A stretch of DNA of 37,754 nt from assembly GCA_003220265.1 (NCBI GenBank), contig QHRW01000052.1, positions 1 to 37,754 on the forward strand, in the 5' to 3' direction. The DNA comes from Candidatus Rokuibacteriota bacterium (GTDB lineage: Bacteria > Methylomirabilota > Methylomirabilia > Rokubacteriales > CSP1-6). How positions within the stretch are numbered: position 1 is the first letter of the stretch; every line of letters begins with the position of its first letter. Below are positions 15,437 through 23,499 of the stretch, piece after piece. The translations under genes and the position numbers were made by a program. The notes under the pieces were generated by a model. It searched no databases and was not told the DNA's origin. It saw only the letters and a program-made list of their open reading frames with translations.

Positions 15437-16203
15437 TGCCGTCCGGCCCTGGAGGGGCAGGGGGGAACCCTTCTAGGGTGCCCCCCGATAAAGAAGGGGC
15501 AGGGGGGAACCCTTCTAGGGTGCCCCCCGATAAAGAAGGGGCAGAGGGGCCCCCGGACCAGGCCGCCGGGCGGCGGCCGCTACCGCCGGATCTCGCCCGC
15601 CTGTTGCACGACATGCGGGGGCCGCTCAACTCGCTCACGCTACACGTCAAGCTGCTCGAGTCCGCCGCCGCGGACGACGCGACGACCGAGGCGGCCCTGC
15701 GCACGACCAAGGACCAGCTCGCCCGCCTCACCGAGATGCTACCCGCCGCCTTCGCCGTGGTCGCGCTCGAGGCGGCGCCACCGCGGCCCGTCGATCTCGG
15801 GGCCATCGTGGAGGTTGCGCGCGATCAGTCGGGCGGGCAGGTCACGCTGGCCAACACGTCCTGGCCCCCGCTGCTCGGCGACGAAGGATTGCTCGCGCTG
15901 GCGGTCGCGCACCTGCTGCGCAACGCGCTCGAAGCCACGCCGGCGGGCCGGCCGTGGCCCCTGGTCAGCGCCAAGGTCGCCGGCGACGAGACGCTCATCG
16001 AGGTGCGTGACTGGGGCACGGGCCTGCCGACGACCAATCCCAAGCTCCTCATCAAGCTCATGCAGTCGACCAAGCGCGGCCATCGCGGCCTTGGCCTCGT
16101 GACCGTCGAGCGCATCGCCCGTCTCCACCAGGGCTCTCTCCGCTTCGAGTCACCGCCCGAAGGCGGCGCACTCGTCACGCTCGCCCTCCCCGTCGCGAAG
16201 TAG
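15436..16203 (+). CDS. Minimal sensor-less histidine kinase with repeat-derived N terminus
   Basis: 255 aa; ATG at 15436 overlaps the regulator's stop. Residues 9-36 are two 14-residue repeats (GGNPSRVPPDKEGA) encoded by a palindromic DNA repeat. The kinase proper starts near residue 45: H box LLHDMRGPLNSL (His58), N box HLLRNALEAT (Asn163), G1 DWGTG (192-196), G2 GHRGLGL (215-221). No transmembrane or PAS/GAF domain precedes it, so it must sense through a partner or within the cytoplasm. It is the probable kinase of the adjacent sigma-54 regulator. A later start at TTG or GTG cannot be excluded, but none has a ribosome-binding site as good as coupling to the upstream gene. Confidence 0.88.
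15459..15543 (+). repeat. Two tandem 42-bp palindromic repeats translated in the kinase gene (family B)
   Basis: Unit period is 42 bp (A at 15459 and at 15501). Each holds GGGGGG-A-ACCCT-TCT-AGGGT-G-CCCCCC, an almost perfect inverted repeat, followed by GATAAAGAAGGGGC. A third copy is at 37701-37754 inside the ferredoxin gene, read in the same frame. Because 42 is a multiple of three, the tandem keeps the frame. Confidence 0.9.
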
Positions 16204-16404
16204 CGCTGCGCCGGGGCGGCCATTTCGGGCGCCGCTAACAACGCGAACCAGAGGACCGGCACGGCTGCGCCAGGCCGGTCCGAACGTTGGGGGCTTGGGG
16301 GGATTTCGAGGCCCCTGCTAACAAGGCGAATCAGAGGACCGGTACGGCTGCGCCGGGCCGGTCCGAACGTTGGGGGGCTTGGGGGCCATTTCGTGGCCCC
16401 CATC
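16203..16404. repeat. Tandem repeat related to family A
   Basis: Two units of about 83 bp (starting GCTAACAA at 16234 and 16317) plus a partial one at 16203-16233. Each has a GGACCGG..CCGGTCC palindrome in place of the first family A stem, then TTGGGGGCCATTTCG and GGCCCCC as in family A. It fills the gap between the convergent kinase and M50 genes and could end transcription from both. Confidence 0.85.
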
Positions 16405-16405
16405 T

Positions 16406-17197
16406 CTACGGACAATTTCGGAGGATCGTGAGACCGAGCGCGCTCGACCAGAGCGCGGCGGCGGCGTCGCCGGAGGCGGACGCGATCACGGCGAGCGCGA
16501 GAAGGCCGGCGGCGAGCACGCGACCGGCGGCGCTGGCCAGGTGCCCGGCGCGCGTCTCGTCGCCCGTCGCGCGCCAGATGACCGCTTTGAGCACGCGGCC
16601 GCCGTCGAGCGGCAGTCCGGGCAGCAGATTGAAGACCGCGACGATCAGGTTGGCGACGGCCACCACGGCGGCCACCGCGGCGACCAGCGGGTCGGCATTC
16701 CACTCCACGAGGGCGACGTGGGCGGCGGCGGCCAGCACGGCGGTGAGCAGGCTCGCAAGCGGGCCGCCGAGCGCCACGCGGAACTCGGCGCCTGCCGAGA
16801 GCGGCGCCGCGCCCAGCTCGAGCGCGCCGCCGACGAGCGAGAGCGCCAGCCGCGTGACCGGGAGCCCGGCGTGGCGGGCGACGAGCCAGTGGCCCGCCTC
16901 GTGGAGCGCGAGCGAGCCCAGCACGAGCAGCGCGGCGGCGCCACCGGCCAGCACGTAGGCGCCGGTCGTGTGCTCGGGCGCCTCCAGCGGCAGCACCGCG
17001 TCGGCGAAGGTCCACGTCGCCAGGCCGAGGCCGAACACCCACGAGACGTCGACGGTGAGCGGGACGCCGAAGACCGCCACGCGGCGCGAGCGACGGGCGA
17101 CGCCGCGCAGACGCAACGCCGGCAGCAGGTCGGCGGTGGCGCGAGCGGCCGGCCCGCGAGTCACCAGGCGGGGAGCGAGCGAGCCGGGATCGATCAC
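16406..17197 (-). CDS. M50-family (site-2-protease-like) membrane metalloprotease
   Basis: 263 aa from the GTG at 17197, which overlaps the stop of the upstream gene (GTGA). The frame is open far upstream, but that part is a shadow of the neighbouring gene. After a short basic N terminus come about six hydrophobic segments. Zinc motif HEAGH at 99-103 inside a transmembrane helix and the second motif LLPGLPLDGGR with Asp198, both diagnostic of M50. No PDZ or CBS domain. Such proteases cut membrane-bound regulators or small transmembrane proteins; the substrate is unknown. Confidence 0.92.
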   Translation of the reverse strand: MIDPGSLAPRLVTRGPAARATADLLPALRLRGVARRSRRVAVFGVPLTVDVSWVFGLGLATWTFADAVLPLEAPEHTTGAYVLAGGAAALLVLGSLALHEAGHWLVARHAGLPVTRLALSLVGGALELGAAPLSAGAEFRVALGGPLASLLTAVLAAAAHVALVEWNADPLVAAVAAVVAVANLIVAVFNLLPGLPLDGGRVLKAVIWRATGDETRAGHLASAAGRVLAAGLLALAVIASASGDAAAALWSSALGLTILRNCP

Positions 17198-18105
17198 GAT
17201 GCGAGCAGGAGGGCTTCGCGTTCGGGCGCGCGTCGAACCACGTCGGGCAGCGGCAGCACGGCCAGCTCGGGGGCCCGCTCGAGACCGCCCAGGCCCGCCT
17301 GCGGCATGCATTCGTAGACCGCCTCGCAGAGCAGCGACTCCTCGGCGGTGTCGAAGGCGTCCTCGAGCGGCTCCAGCGCCTCCAGCACCTCCGGCACCGC
17401 GCGCGCGGCCAGCGCGCGCAGCGTGCCCGCGCGGCCCACGAAGATCAGCGTGCTCTGGAGCGCATTGCTCTCGAAGAGGCGGCGGCGCTCGCTCGGCGAG
17501 GCGGCATCCACGAAGCGCTTGACCGCGTGCACCGAGAGGTCCTCCAGACCTTCCACGGGCGCGCCGGGCTCGATCCAGCCGTCGGTCACGGGGGCGTGCG
17601 GATGCGCGCCGATGAGGATCGGAAGATCGGGACGGAGCGCGACCGCCCACACGGCGCGGCTCACGTAGCGCAGGAAGCGCGCCTCGTGATCGATGCCGTG
17701 CTCGGCCGGCAGCACGATGACGGTCGCCGACGGATCGCGGCGGGCGATGCGCAGCAGCGGCAGCAGCATCTCGACGGCGCGCCCGCGATGGGCCGGCTGC
17801 ACGATGCGGCGCGCGCCGGGTATGTTCTCCAGCTCGGCGTCCCACGCGCGCGCGTGACGGCGCGTGACCACCGTCACCATCTGTCCGGGCGGGACCAGAC
17901 GGCTGGCCCGCTCGAGCGCGCGCGCCCGGCTGGCCGAGCGCGGTGTCAGCGGCCAGCGCTGCGCCGTCCCCCGCCCGTGTCGCAGGCGGGAGCCGCCGGC
18001 GTCCACCGGCGGCTGGTCGCCCGTCAGCACGATCGCCCAGGTGCGCGGGTGCGGCGCCTCGCGCACGAGGTCGATCTGCGGAATGGATGGGACGCGCGCG
18101 AGCAT
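17194..18105 (-). CDS. Sugar-1-phosphate nucleotidyltransferase-like protein with degenerate signature
   Basis: 303 aa; ATG at 18105 preceded by GGAGGG. The layout recalls mannose-1-phosphate guanylyltransferase: RTWAIVLTGDQ, RWPLTPRSASRARALERA, PPGQMVTVVTRRH, RIVQPAHRGRAVEMLLPLL, TVIVLPAEHGID, DLPILIGAHPHAPVTDGWIE. The nucleotide loop that normally reads GGxGxRLxPLT is altered and extended (GDQPPVDAGGSRLRHGRG), and the lysine that would bind sugar phosphate is not evident (RALERA). It may be a divergent enzyme or an inactive relative. GTGA overlap with the M50 protease gene implies co-translation. Confidence 0.75.
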   Translation of the reverse strand: MLARVPSIPQIDLVREAPHPRTWAIVLTGDQPPVDAGGSRLRHGRGTAQRWPLTPRSASRARALERASRLVPPGQMVTVVTRRHARAWDAELENIPGARRIVQPAHRGRAVEMLLPLLRIARRDPSATVIVLPAEHGIDHEARFLRYVSRAVWAVALRPDLPILIGAHPHAPVTDGWIEPGAPVEGLEDLSVHAVKRFVDAASPSERRRLFESNALQSTLIFVGRAGTLRALAARAVPEVLEALEPLEDAFDTAEESLLCEAVYECMPQAGLGGLERAPELAVLPLPDVVRRAPEREALLLAS

Positions 18106-18259
18106 TTGAGGTACCCTCCGTCGGCGTAACGGTCGTCGGCGGCCGACGGCGTCGTGGGTGCAGCCTTTATGCCACGGGGTTCGCATTCGCAACCCCGTGC
18201 CGCATCGAACATCAAGCAGCGCTTGGCGGTTGAAATTCCTTCAAAGTTTCCCCAAGGGC

Positions 18260-18272
18260 TGTAACGTTTACA
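18260..18272. promoter_or_regulatory. LacI-type operator candidate upstream of the SDR gene
   Basis: TGTAACGTTTACA is one base short of the symmetrical TGTAAACGTTTACA type recognised by LacI/GalR-family regulators. It lies 21 bp upstream of the SDR start codon in a region of reduced GC. No regulator gene of this family is in the window. Confidence 0.3.
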
Positions 18273-18293
18273 CGAGTGAACGGAGGAACCAAC

Positions 18294-19052
18294 GTGTCCG
18301 ACCTCAAGGGCAGGGTGGCGATCGTCACGGGCGGCAACGGGGGCATCGGCCTCGGCATGGCCCGCGGGCTGGCGATGGCCGGGGCGCGCGTCGTCGTGGC
18401 CGGCCGGAACGCGCAGAAGTCCGAGGCGGCCGTGAAGGATCTCACGGCTCGGGGGGCCGACGCGTGTGCGATGGTCGCCGACGTCACCGACCCGGCCGCC
18501 GTCCAGCGGCTCGTGCAGTCGACGCTCGACCGCTTCGGCCGTCTCGACGTCCTCGTGAACAATGCCGGCACCAACATCCGCAAGCCGGTGCACGAGCTGG
18601 CGCTGGAGGAGTGGCATCAGGTGCTCGACACGAACCTCACCTCGGCGTTCCTCTGCTCGAAGGCCGTCTATCCCGCCTTCAAGAACGCGGGTGGCGGCAA
18701 GGTCATCAACATCGGCTCGATGATGTCGCTCTTCGGCGCGTCGTTCGCGCCGGCCTACGGCGCCAGCAAGGGCGGCATCGTGCAGCTCACCAAGTCGATG
18801 GCGGTGGCGTGGGCCCGCGACAACATCCAGGTCAACGCCGTGCTGCCGGGCTGGATCGACACGGACCTCACGCGCCAGGCACGCGAGCAGGTGCCGGGCC
18901 TCCACGACAACGTCCTGCGGCGGACGCCGGCGGGCCGCTGGGGCGAGATCGACGACATGGCCGGCGTCGCGGTCTTCCTGGCCGGGCCGGGCTCCGACTT
19001 CGTCACCGGCACCGCCATCCCCGTTGACGGCGGCTACGCCATCCAGGGCTGA
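18294..19052 (+). CDS. Short-chain dehydrogenase/reductase
   Basis: 252 aa from GTG 18294, selected because GGAGG lies 7 nt upstream; an earlier GTG at 18276 lacks one. Classical SDR: TGGNGGIG cofactor loop (residues 12-19), NNAG (89-92), catalytic Ser142, Tyr155 and Lys159 (YGASK), and the C-terminal VDGGYAIQG. It resembles the gluconate 5-dehydrogenase / glucose dehydrogenase / 3-oxoacyl reductase group; the true substrate is open. The next gene, a 3-phosphoglycerate dehydrogenase, starts 2 nt after its stop, so the two are one operon. Confidence 0.9.
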   Translation: MSDLKGRVAIVTGGNGGIGLGMARGLAMAGARVVVAGRNAQKSEAAVKDLTARGADACAMVADVTDPAAVQRLVQSTLDRFGRLDVLVNNAGTNIRKPVHELALEEWHQVLDTNLTSAFLCSKAVYPAFKNAGGGKVINIGSMMSLFGASFAPAYGASKGGIVQLTKSMAVAWARDNIQVNAVLPGWIDTDLTRQAREQVPGLHDNVLRRTPAGRWGEIDDMAGVAVFLAGPGSDFVTGTAIPVDGGYAIQG

Positions 19053-19053
19053 C

Positions 19054-20568
19054 ATGAAGGTCGTGGTCGCCGACGCCATCGCGCCGGAGGGCGTCGCCTA
19101 CCTGCGCGAGCACGGCTGCGTCGTCGAGGATCTCGTCGGCGCGCCGCCCGAGGCGCTGCGTGGGGCCCTCGCCGACGCCGAGGCGCTGGTCACGCGCTCG
19201 GCGACCGCGGTCACCGCCGAGCTGCTCGAGCATGCGCCGGCGCTGCGCATCGTGGGCCGGGCGGGCGTGGGCATCGACAACATCGACGTCGACGCCTGCT
19301 CGCGGCGCGGCGTGGTGGTCGTCAACGCGCCCTACGGCAACGTCGTCTCCGCGGCCGAGCACACGGTGGGCATGCTGCTCACGCTCGTGCGCCGCATTCC
19401 CGAGGCGCACGCGCGGCTCAAGACACTCGAGTGGAACCGCTCGATCTACGGCGCCGAGCTCTACCGCAAGACGATCGGCATCGTGGGCCTCGGCAAGGTG
19501 GGCTCGCGCGTGGCCGCGCGTCTGCGCGGCTTCGAGCCGACGCTGCTCGTGTACGACCCCTATATCCCGGAGGGCCGGGCCAAGGACCTCGGCGCTCAGC
19601 TCACGGATTTCGAGAGCCTCGTCCGCCGCGCCGACGTCATCACCTTCCACGTGCCGCTGACCGCGGAGACGGAGGCGATGATGACGGCGCGCGAGCTCGG
19701 GTGGACGAAGCCCGGCGTGCGGATCGTCAACTGCGCGCGCGGCGGCATCGTCCACGAGGGCGACCTGCTCGCCGCGCTGGACGCGGGGCGGGTGAGCGGC
19801 GCCGCCATCGACGTGTGGAGCGAGGAGCCGCCGCGCTCGGAGACGGTGCGCCGGCTCATCCAGCATCCGCGCGTCGTCGTCACCCCGCACCTCGGCGCCA
19901 ACTCCAGCGAGGCGCAGGTCAACGTGGCGGTGGACGTCGCCCGGCAGATCGTGGCCTTCCGCGACGGCGACCTCGTGGAGTTCGCCGTCAACATCCCCGT
20001 GGGCGATCCGGGCACGCTCGCCACGCTGCGGCCCTGGGTCGGCCTGGCCGATCGCCTCGGCCGCTTCTGCGTGCAGCTCGATCCCGAGCACCTGGCGCGC
20101 GTGCGCGTCACGGTCGCCGGCGCCATCGCGGAGACGGATCCCGAGCTCCTCGCGCGCGCCGTGCTCGCCGGCCTGCTCGATCCCGTCATGACCGGACCGG
20201 TGAACCTCGTCAACGCGCACCTGGTGGCGGAGGAGCGCGGGGTGGCGGTGGAGGTCGTGCGCGAGGAGGAAGCCTCGGGCTACCAGAGCGTGCTGGAGGT
20301 GGCGACCGAGACGACCGTCGGCCGCAAGGTCATCGCGGGCACGGTCTTCGACGGTCAGCCGCGGGTGGTGCGCCTGCGCGACCTCAACATCGAGTTCTCG
20401 CCCGAGGGCTTCGTGCTGGTCCTCTCCTACGAGGACCGGCCAGGCGTCGTCGGCCGCATCGCGAGAAGCGCGGCCGCGCCATCGTGGTGCTGCTGCTCGA
20501 CGAGGACCTCTCCCCGGCGCACCTGGCCGAGGTGGCCACCGCCGTCGAGGCCGATTTCGCCCGTTTGA
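19054..20568 (+). CDS. serA: D-3-phosphoglycerate dehydrogenase with frameshifted ACT domain
   Basis: 504 aa as read from ATG 19054. Substrate-binding domain, then nucleotide-binding domain (TIGIVGLGKVGSRVAARLRG), catalytic motifs NCARGGIVHEGDL and HLGANSSEAQ, an intervening domain (about 320-450) and a C-terminal ACT domain. SerA makes 3-phosphohydroxypyruvate, the first step of serine synthesis. The ACT domain is broken: after YEDRPGVVGRI the expected continuation is missing, and the remainder (RGRAIVVLLLDEDLSPAHL, to the stop at 20582) lies in another frame. About 55-60 nt, a number leaving remainder 1 when divided by 3, seem to have been lost near 20458-20466. The catalytic part looks intact, so activity without serine feedback is possible; an assembly error is an equal explanation. 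Confidence 0.9.
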   Translation: MKVVVADAIAPEGVAYLREHGCVVEDLVGAPPEALRGALADAEALVTRSATAVTAELLEHAPALRIVGRAGVGIDNIDVDACSRRGVVVVNAPYGNVVSAAEHTVGMLLTLVRRIPEAHARLKTLEWNRSIYGAELYRKTIGIVGLGKVGSRVAARLRGFEPTLLVYDPYIPEGRAKDLGAQLTDFESLVRRADVITFHVPLTAETEAMMTARELGWTKPGVRIVNCARGGIVHEGDLLAALDAGRVSGAAIDVWSEEPPRSETVRRLIQHPRVVVTPHLGANSSEAQVNVAVDVARQIVAFRDGDLVEFAVNIPVGDPGTLATLRPWVGLADRLGRFCVQLDPEHLARVRVTVAGAIAETDPELLARAVLAGLLDPVMTGPVNLVNAHLVAEERGVAVEVVREEEASGYQSVLEVATETTVGRKVIAGTVFDGQPRVVRLRDLNIEFSPEGFVLVLSYEDRPGVVGRIARSAAAPSWCCCSTRTSPRRTWPRWPPPSRPISPV

Positions 20569-20593
20569 TCCGTTTGCCGTGAGCGGGAAATTC

Positions 20594-20623
20594 TTGGTCC
20601 GGGCGGGGCCCCCTTGCTAGCAT
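20594..20623 (+). promoter_or_regulatory. Promoter candidate for the lipoprotein gene, possibly leaderless
   Basis: TTGGTC (20594-20599), 18-bp spacer, TAGCAT (20618-20623). Transcription would start near 20630, at or next to the ATG at 20631, and no Shine-Dalgarno precedes that ATG, so a leaderless message is plausible. Confidence 0.45.
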
Positions 20624-20630
20624 TCCGGCC

Positions 20631-21032
20631 ATGACATTCCGAACCCTCGCCGTCACGACCGCCGTGTCGCTCCTGCTCGGCGCGTGTGCGAGCACGCCGC
20701 CGCGCCCCGTTCGTACCGAGTTCGAAGACATCCCCGTCCCCAAGGGTCTCGCCTACCAGGCCGACGACTCGACCATCGTCGAGACGCCCAACGTCAAGGC
20801 GGTGCGCTACGTGTACCGCGGCCGGCTGGAGCCCGAGAGCCTCGCCACCGCCATTCGCAGCACGCTCGAGGCGAACGGCTGGCGTCACGTCAGCAGCACG
20901 AAGAGCGCCGGGGTCGGCGCAACTCAAGTTTACGAAAAGGAAGGTGATTCGCTTCAGCTCCGGCTCTGGGAAGGCATCTGGTTCACCTACGCGGAGTACA
21001 CGACCGGGAGGGTGGTCAGGCGCCCGAAGTAG
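20631..21032 (+). CDS. Lipoprotein of unknown function
   Basis: 133 aa. Signal peptide with lipobox LLGAC (Cys19). The mature part reads like a small alpha/beta periplasmic domain: FEDIPVPKGLAYQADDSTIV, YVYRGRLEPESLATAIRST, then RLWEGIWFTYAEYTTGRV. I do not recognise a named family with certainty. It sits directly upstream of the exopolysaccharide export operon but has its own promoter. Confidence 0.75.
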   Translation: MTFRTLAVTTAVSLLLGACASTPPRPVRTEFEDIPVPKGLAYQADDSTIVETPNVKAVRYVYRGRLEPESLATAIRSTLEANGWRHVSSTKSAGVGATQVYEKEGDSLQLRLWEGIWFTYAEYTTGRVVRRPK

Positions 21033-21041
21033 TTTCCCTGA

Positions 21042-21070
21042 TTGACAGTTCGGTGGCCGTCTCTTATCAT
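21042..21070 (+). promoter_or_regulatory. Sigma-70 promoter of the exopolysaccharide export operon
   Basis: A perfect -35 TTGACA (21042-21047), 17-bp spacer and TATCAT (21065-21070). It gives a leader of about 70 nt before the GTG at 21148. It is the best promoter in the window and marks the start of the four-gene operon. Confidence 0.75.
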
Positions 21071-21147
21071 CCCCGGAATTTCGACACGGGCTCGGCCTGG
21101 CAGCCGACGCGCGCGCAGTAAACGTCCGGGTCACTGGGGGGACGGCG

Positions 21148-22371
21148 GTGAACGAGGCTCGCGCTGATCGGCTGGGATTCGTCCGCGTTCTGCTCGCCCT
21201 CTCGTTGCTTGTCGTTCCGACGCTCGTGCCGGCGCCGGCGGCGGCCGTGGATCTCAACGCGATGTGGCCCGATCTGGGCCTGCCCGGCTTCAAGATCACG
21301 CCCTTCATCTCCGAGCGGATCGAGTACGAGTCCAACATCTTCCAGGCGCACAGCGGAGCGCAGGACGACGGGATCTCCAAGACGATCCCGGGCTTCGTCC
21401 TCGAGCTGCCGATCGGCCGGCATAAGCTCGACCTCGGCTTCCGGGCCGAGATCCTGCGGTACTTCAACCTGACGGGCCAGGACACCGAGCACTACTTCGT
21501 GCTCGGCAACCTGCTGCTCGACTTCCCCGGCGGCCTCCGGCTGAACTTCAAGGAGGACTTCGCGCGCACCAGCGACCCGCCCGGCACCGAGCTGACGGGC
21601 CGCCTCGGCAGCAGCACCAACGTCTTCACGCCGTCCCTCGAGTACCGCTTCGCGCAGCGGTACGCGATCGGCTTCGAGTACGTGTTCACGCACGTCAAGT
21701 TCGACAGCGACACCGGCATCGTCCAGAACCTCGACCGCGACGAGCACACTTTCGGCATCACGGGGTTCTACCGGATCCAGCCCAAGACCGACCTCCTGCT
21801 GAACCTCGGCTACGGCTTCAAGGACTTCGACGGCGACACCAGCCGCGACGTGAAGCGCTACTTCGTCACCACCGGCGTGCGCGGCGAGATCAGCAGCCGC
21901 ATCAGCTCGACGTTCCGGGTGGGCTACGAGGTCCGCGATCCCAACCGCGGCGACGTCGGCTCCTATAGCGGCTATATCATCGGCGGCGACTTCGTCTGGA
22001 AGCCGACGGAGCGCACCCGTATCGCGCTCATCACGGAGCGCTCGGTGCAGGAGTCGATCTTCCAGAGCAACTTTGCGTACATCGGCAACCAGGCCACGCT
22101 GAGCGCCGAGCACTACCTGACGCCCAAGCTGCTCGTCAGCGCCCGGCTCTTCGGCGGCACCTCGGATTACTTTGCCAAGGCAGGAAAGACCGACGGGACG
22201 TTCACCTGGCGCTCGGACTTCGTGGGCGGGGTCGGGGTCGGCATCGAGTACACGATCCAGCGGTGGCTGGCGGTGAGCGCCGACTACACGCATACGCGGC
22301 GAGACTCCAATTTCGACAACTTCGATTTCAAAGACGACATCGTCGGCGCGAAAGTGACCCTGTCGTTCTAG
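21148..22371 (+). CDS. Outer-membrane beta-barrel protein of an exopolysaccharide locus
   Basis: 407 aa from GTG 21148 with GGGGGGAC upstream. Signal peptide up to about residue 34 (APAAAVDL). The rest is a run of alternating amphipathic strands (LRLNFKEDFARTSD, YAIGFEYVFTHVKFDS, DLLLNLGYGFKDFDGDTS, ISSTFRVGYEVRDPN) ending in AKVTLSF with a C-terminal aromatic, the outer-membrane barrel signal. It fits the putative porin / exopolysaccharide outer-membrane family (BBP2-like) often found with Wza and Wzz genes. I infer a surface step in polymer export or retention. Confidence 0.85.
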   Translation: MNEARADRLGFVRVLLALSLLVVPTLVPAPAAAVDLNAMWPDLGLPGFKITPFISERIEYESNIFQAHSGAQDDGISKTIPGFVLELPIGRHKLDLGFRAEILRYFNLTGQDTEHYFVLGNLLLDFPGGLRLNFKEDFARTSDPPGTELTGRLGSSTNVFTPSLEYRFAQRYAIGFEYVFTHVKFDSDTGIVQNLDRDEHTFGITGFYRIQPKTDLLLNLGYGFKDFDGDTSRDVKRYFVTTGVRGEISSRISSTFRVGYEVRDPNRGDVGSYSGYIIGGDFVWKPTERTRIALITERSVQESIFQSNFAYIGNQATLSAEHYLTPKLLVSARLFGGTSDYFAKAGKTDGTFTWRSDFVGGVGVGIEYTIQRWLAVSADYTHTRRDSNFDNFDFKDDIVGAKVTLSF

Positions 22372-22386
22372 TAGCGGGTGGGTAGC

Positions 22387-23499
22387 ATGCCAGCGTTTCC
22401 CCTGTTCTCGCGAGCCCGTTCGGCCTGCCTGGTCCTCGCCGCGGTGCTGTGGTTGGCCGCCGGCGGCCGGCCCACCGCGCAGGAGTACACGATCGGCCCC
22501 GGCGACGTCCTGAAGATCACCGTCTGGGGGCAGGACGACCTCAGCAAGGAGTACCCGGTGACGCTGGACGGCCGCGTGCCGTTCCCCTTGCTCGGCAACG
22601 TGCAGGCGGCCGGGCTCACCACGACCGAGCTCGCCCAGCGCTTGCGCGACCTGCTGGAGAAGGACTACCTCGTCAACCCGCAGGTGCTGGTCTCGGTGCG
22701 GGAATACCTGTCGAGCAAGATCCACGTGGTCGGCGAGGCCGAGAAGCCGGGGCTGCTCTACCTGACCGGGCCCACCACGCTCCTGGAGGTGATCTCCAAG
22801 GCCGGCGGGCTCAGCAAGACCGCCGGCCGCGAGCTGGTCCTCGTGCGCGGTGAGAGCAAGGAGGGGCCGGCCGGCGTCGTGCGCAGCACCATCCTCCTGC
22901 GCCTCGACGTGCGGAAGATCCACGCCGGGGACGTCAAGGAGAACATCCTCGTCCAGAACGGCGACATGCTGTTCGTGCCGAAGGGCTCGGCCTTCTTCGT
23001 GCTGGGCGAGGTGAACAAGGCCGGCACCTTCCCCCTCGACAAGGAGGTCTCCATCCTGGAGGCCATCACGCTGGCCGGGGGCTTCAGCAATACGGCGGCG
23101 CCGTCGGGCGTGAAGATCCTGCGCCGCGCCCCCGACGGCAAGCAGGAGACGATCGCGCTCGACATGTCGGGCGCGGTGCCCAAGGACCAGAACTTCCGGC
23201 TGGAGGACGGCGACACCGTCCTCGTGCCAAAGGGCAACACGTTCTTCGTGTTCGGCGAGGTGAAGAAGCCGGGCGCCTACCAGCTCGACAAGGAGACCAA
23301 CGTGCTGGAGGGCATCACGATCGCCGGCGGCTTCACCGACAAGGCCGCGCCCGGGCGCACCCGGGTCATCCGCACCACCGAGAAGGGCCAGCAGACGCTC
23401 AACGTGGACATGAACGACATCATCCGGCGCGGTCAGCGCGACCGCGCCATTCGCCTGCTCGAAAACGACGTCATCGTCGTGCCGGAGAGCTTCTTTTGA
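22387..23499 (+). CDS. Polysaccharide export protein (Wza-like, SLBB repeats)
   Basis: 370 aa from ATG 22387 (GTG 22378 would add three residues). Signal peptide but no lipobox cysteine, unlike E. coli Wza. Poly_export domain (about 30-105: YTIGPGDVLKITVWGQDDL) followed by three SLBB-type modules: HVVGEAEKPGLLYL, FFVLGEVNKAGTFPLDKE and FFVFGEVKKPGAYQLDKE, the last two clearly duplicated, each with an EAITLAGG or EGITIAGG segment. The product should be an outer-membrane/periplasmic channel for exopolysaccharide. Its stop overlaps a TTG that can start the Wzz-like gene. Confidence 0.93.
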   Translation: MPAFPLFSRARSACLVLAAVLWLAAGGRPTAQEYTIGPGDVLKITVWGQDDLSKEYPVTLDGRVPFPLLGNVQAAGLTTTELAQRLRDLLEKDYLVNPQVLVSVREYLSSKIHVVGEAEKPGLLYLTGPTTLLEVISKAGGLSKTAGRELVLVRGESKEGPAGVVRSTILLRLDVRKIHAGDVKENILVQNGDMLFVPKGSAFFVLGEVNKAGTFPLDKEVSILEAITLAGGFSNTAAPSGVKILRRAPDGKQETIALDMSGAVPKDQNFRLEDGDTVLVPKGNTFFVFGEVKKPGAYQLDKETNVLEGITIAGGFTDKAAPGRTRVIRTTEKGQQTLNVDMNDIIRRGQRDRAIRLLENDVIVVPESFF

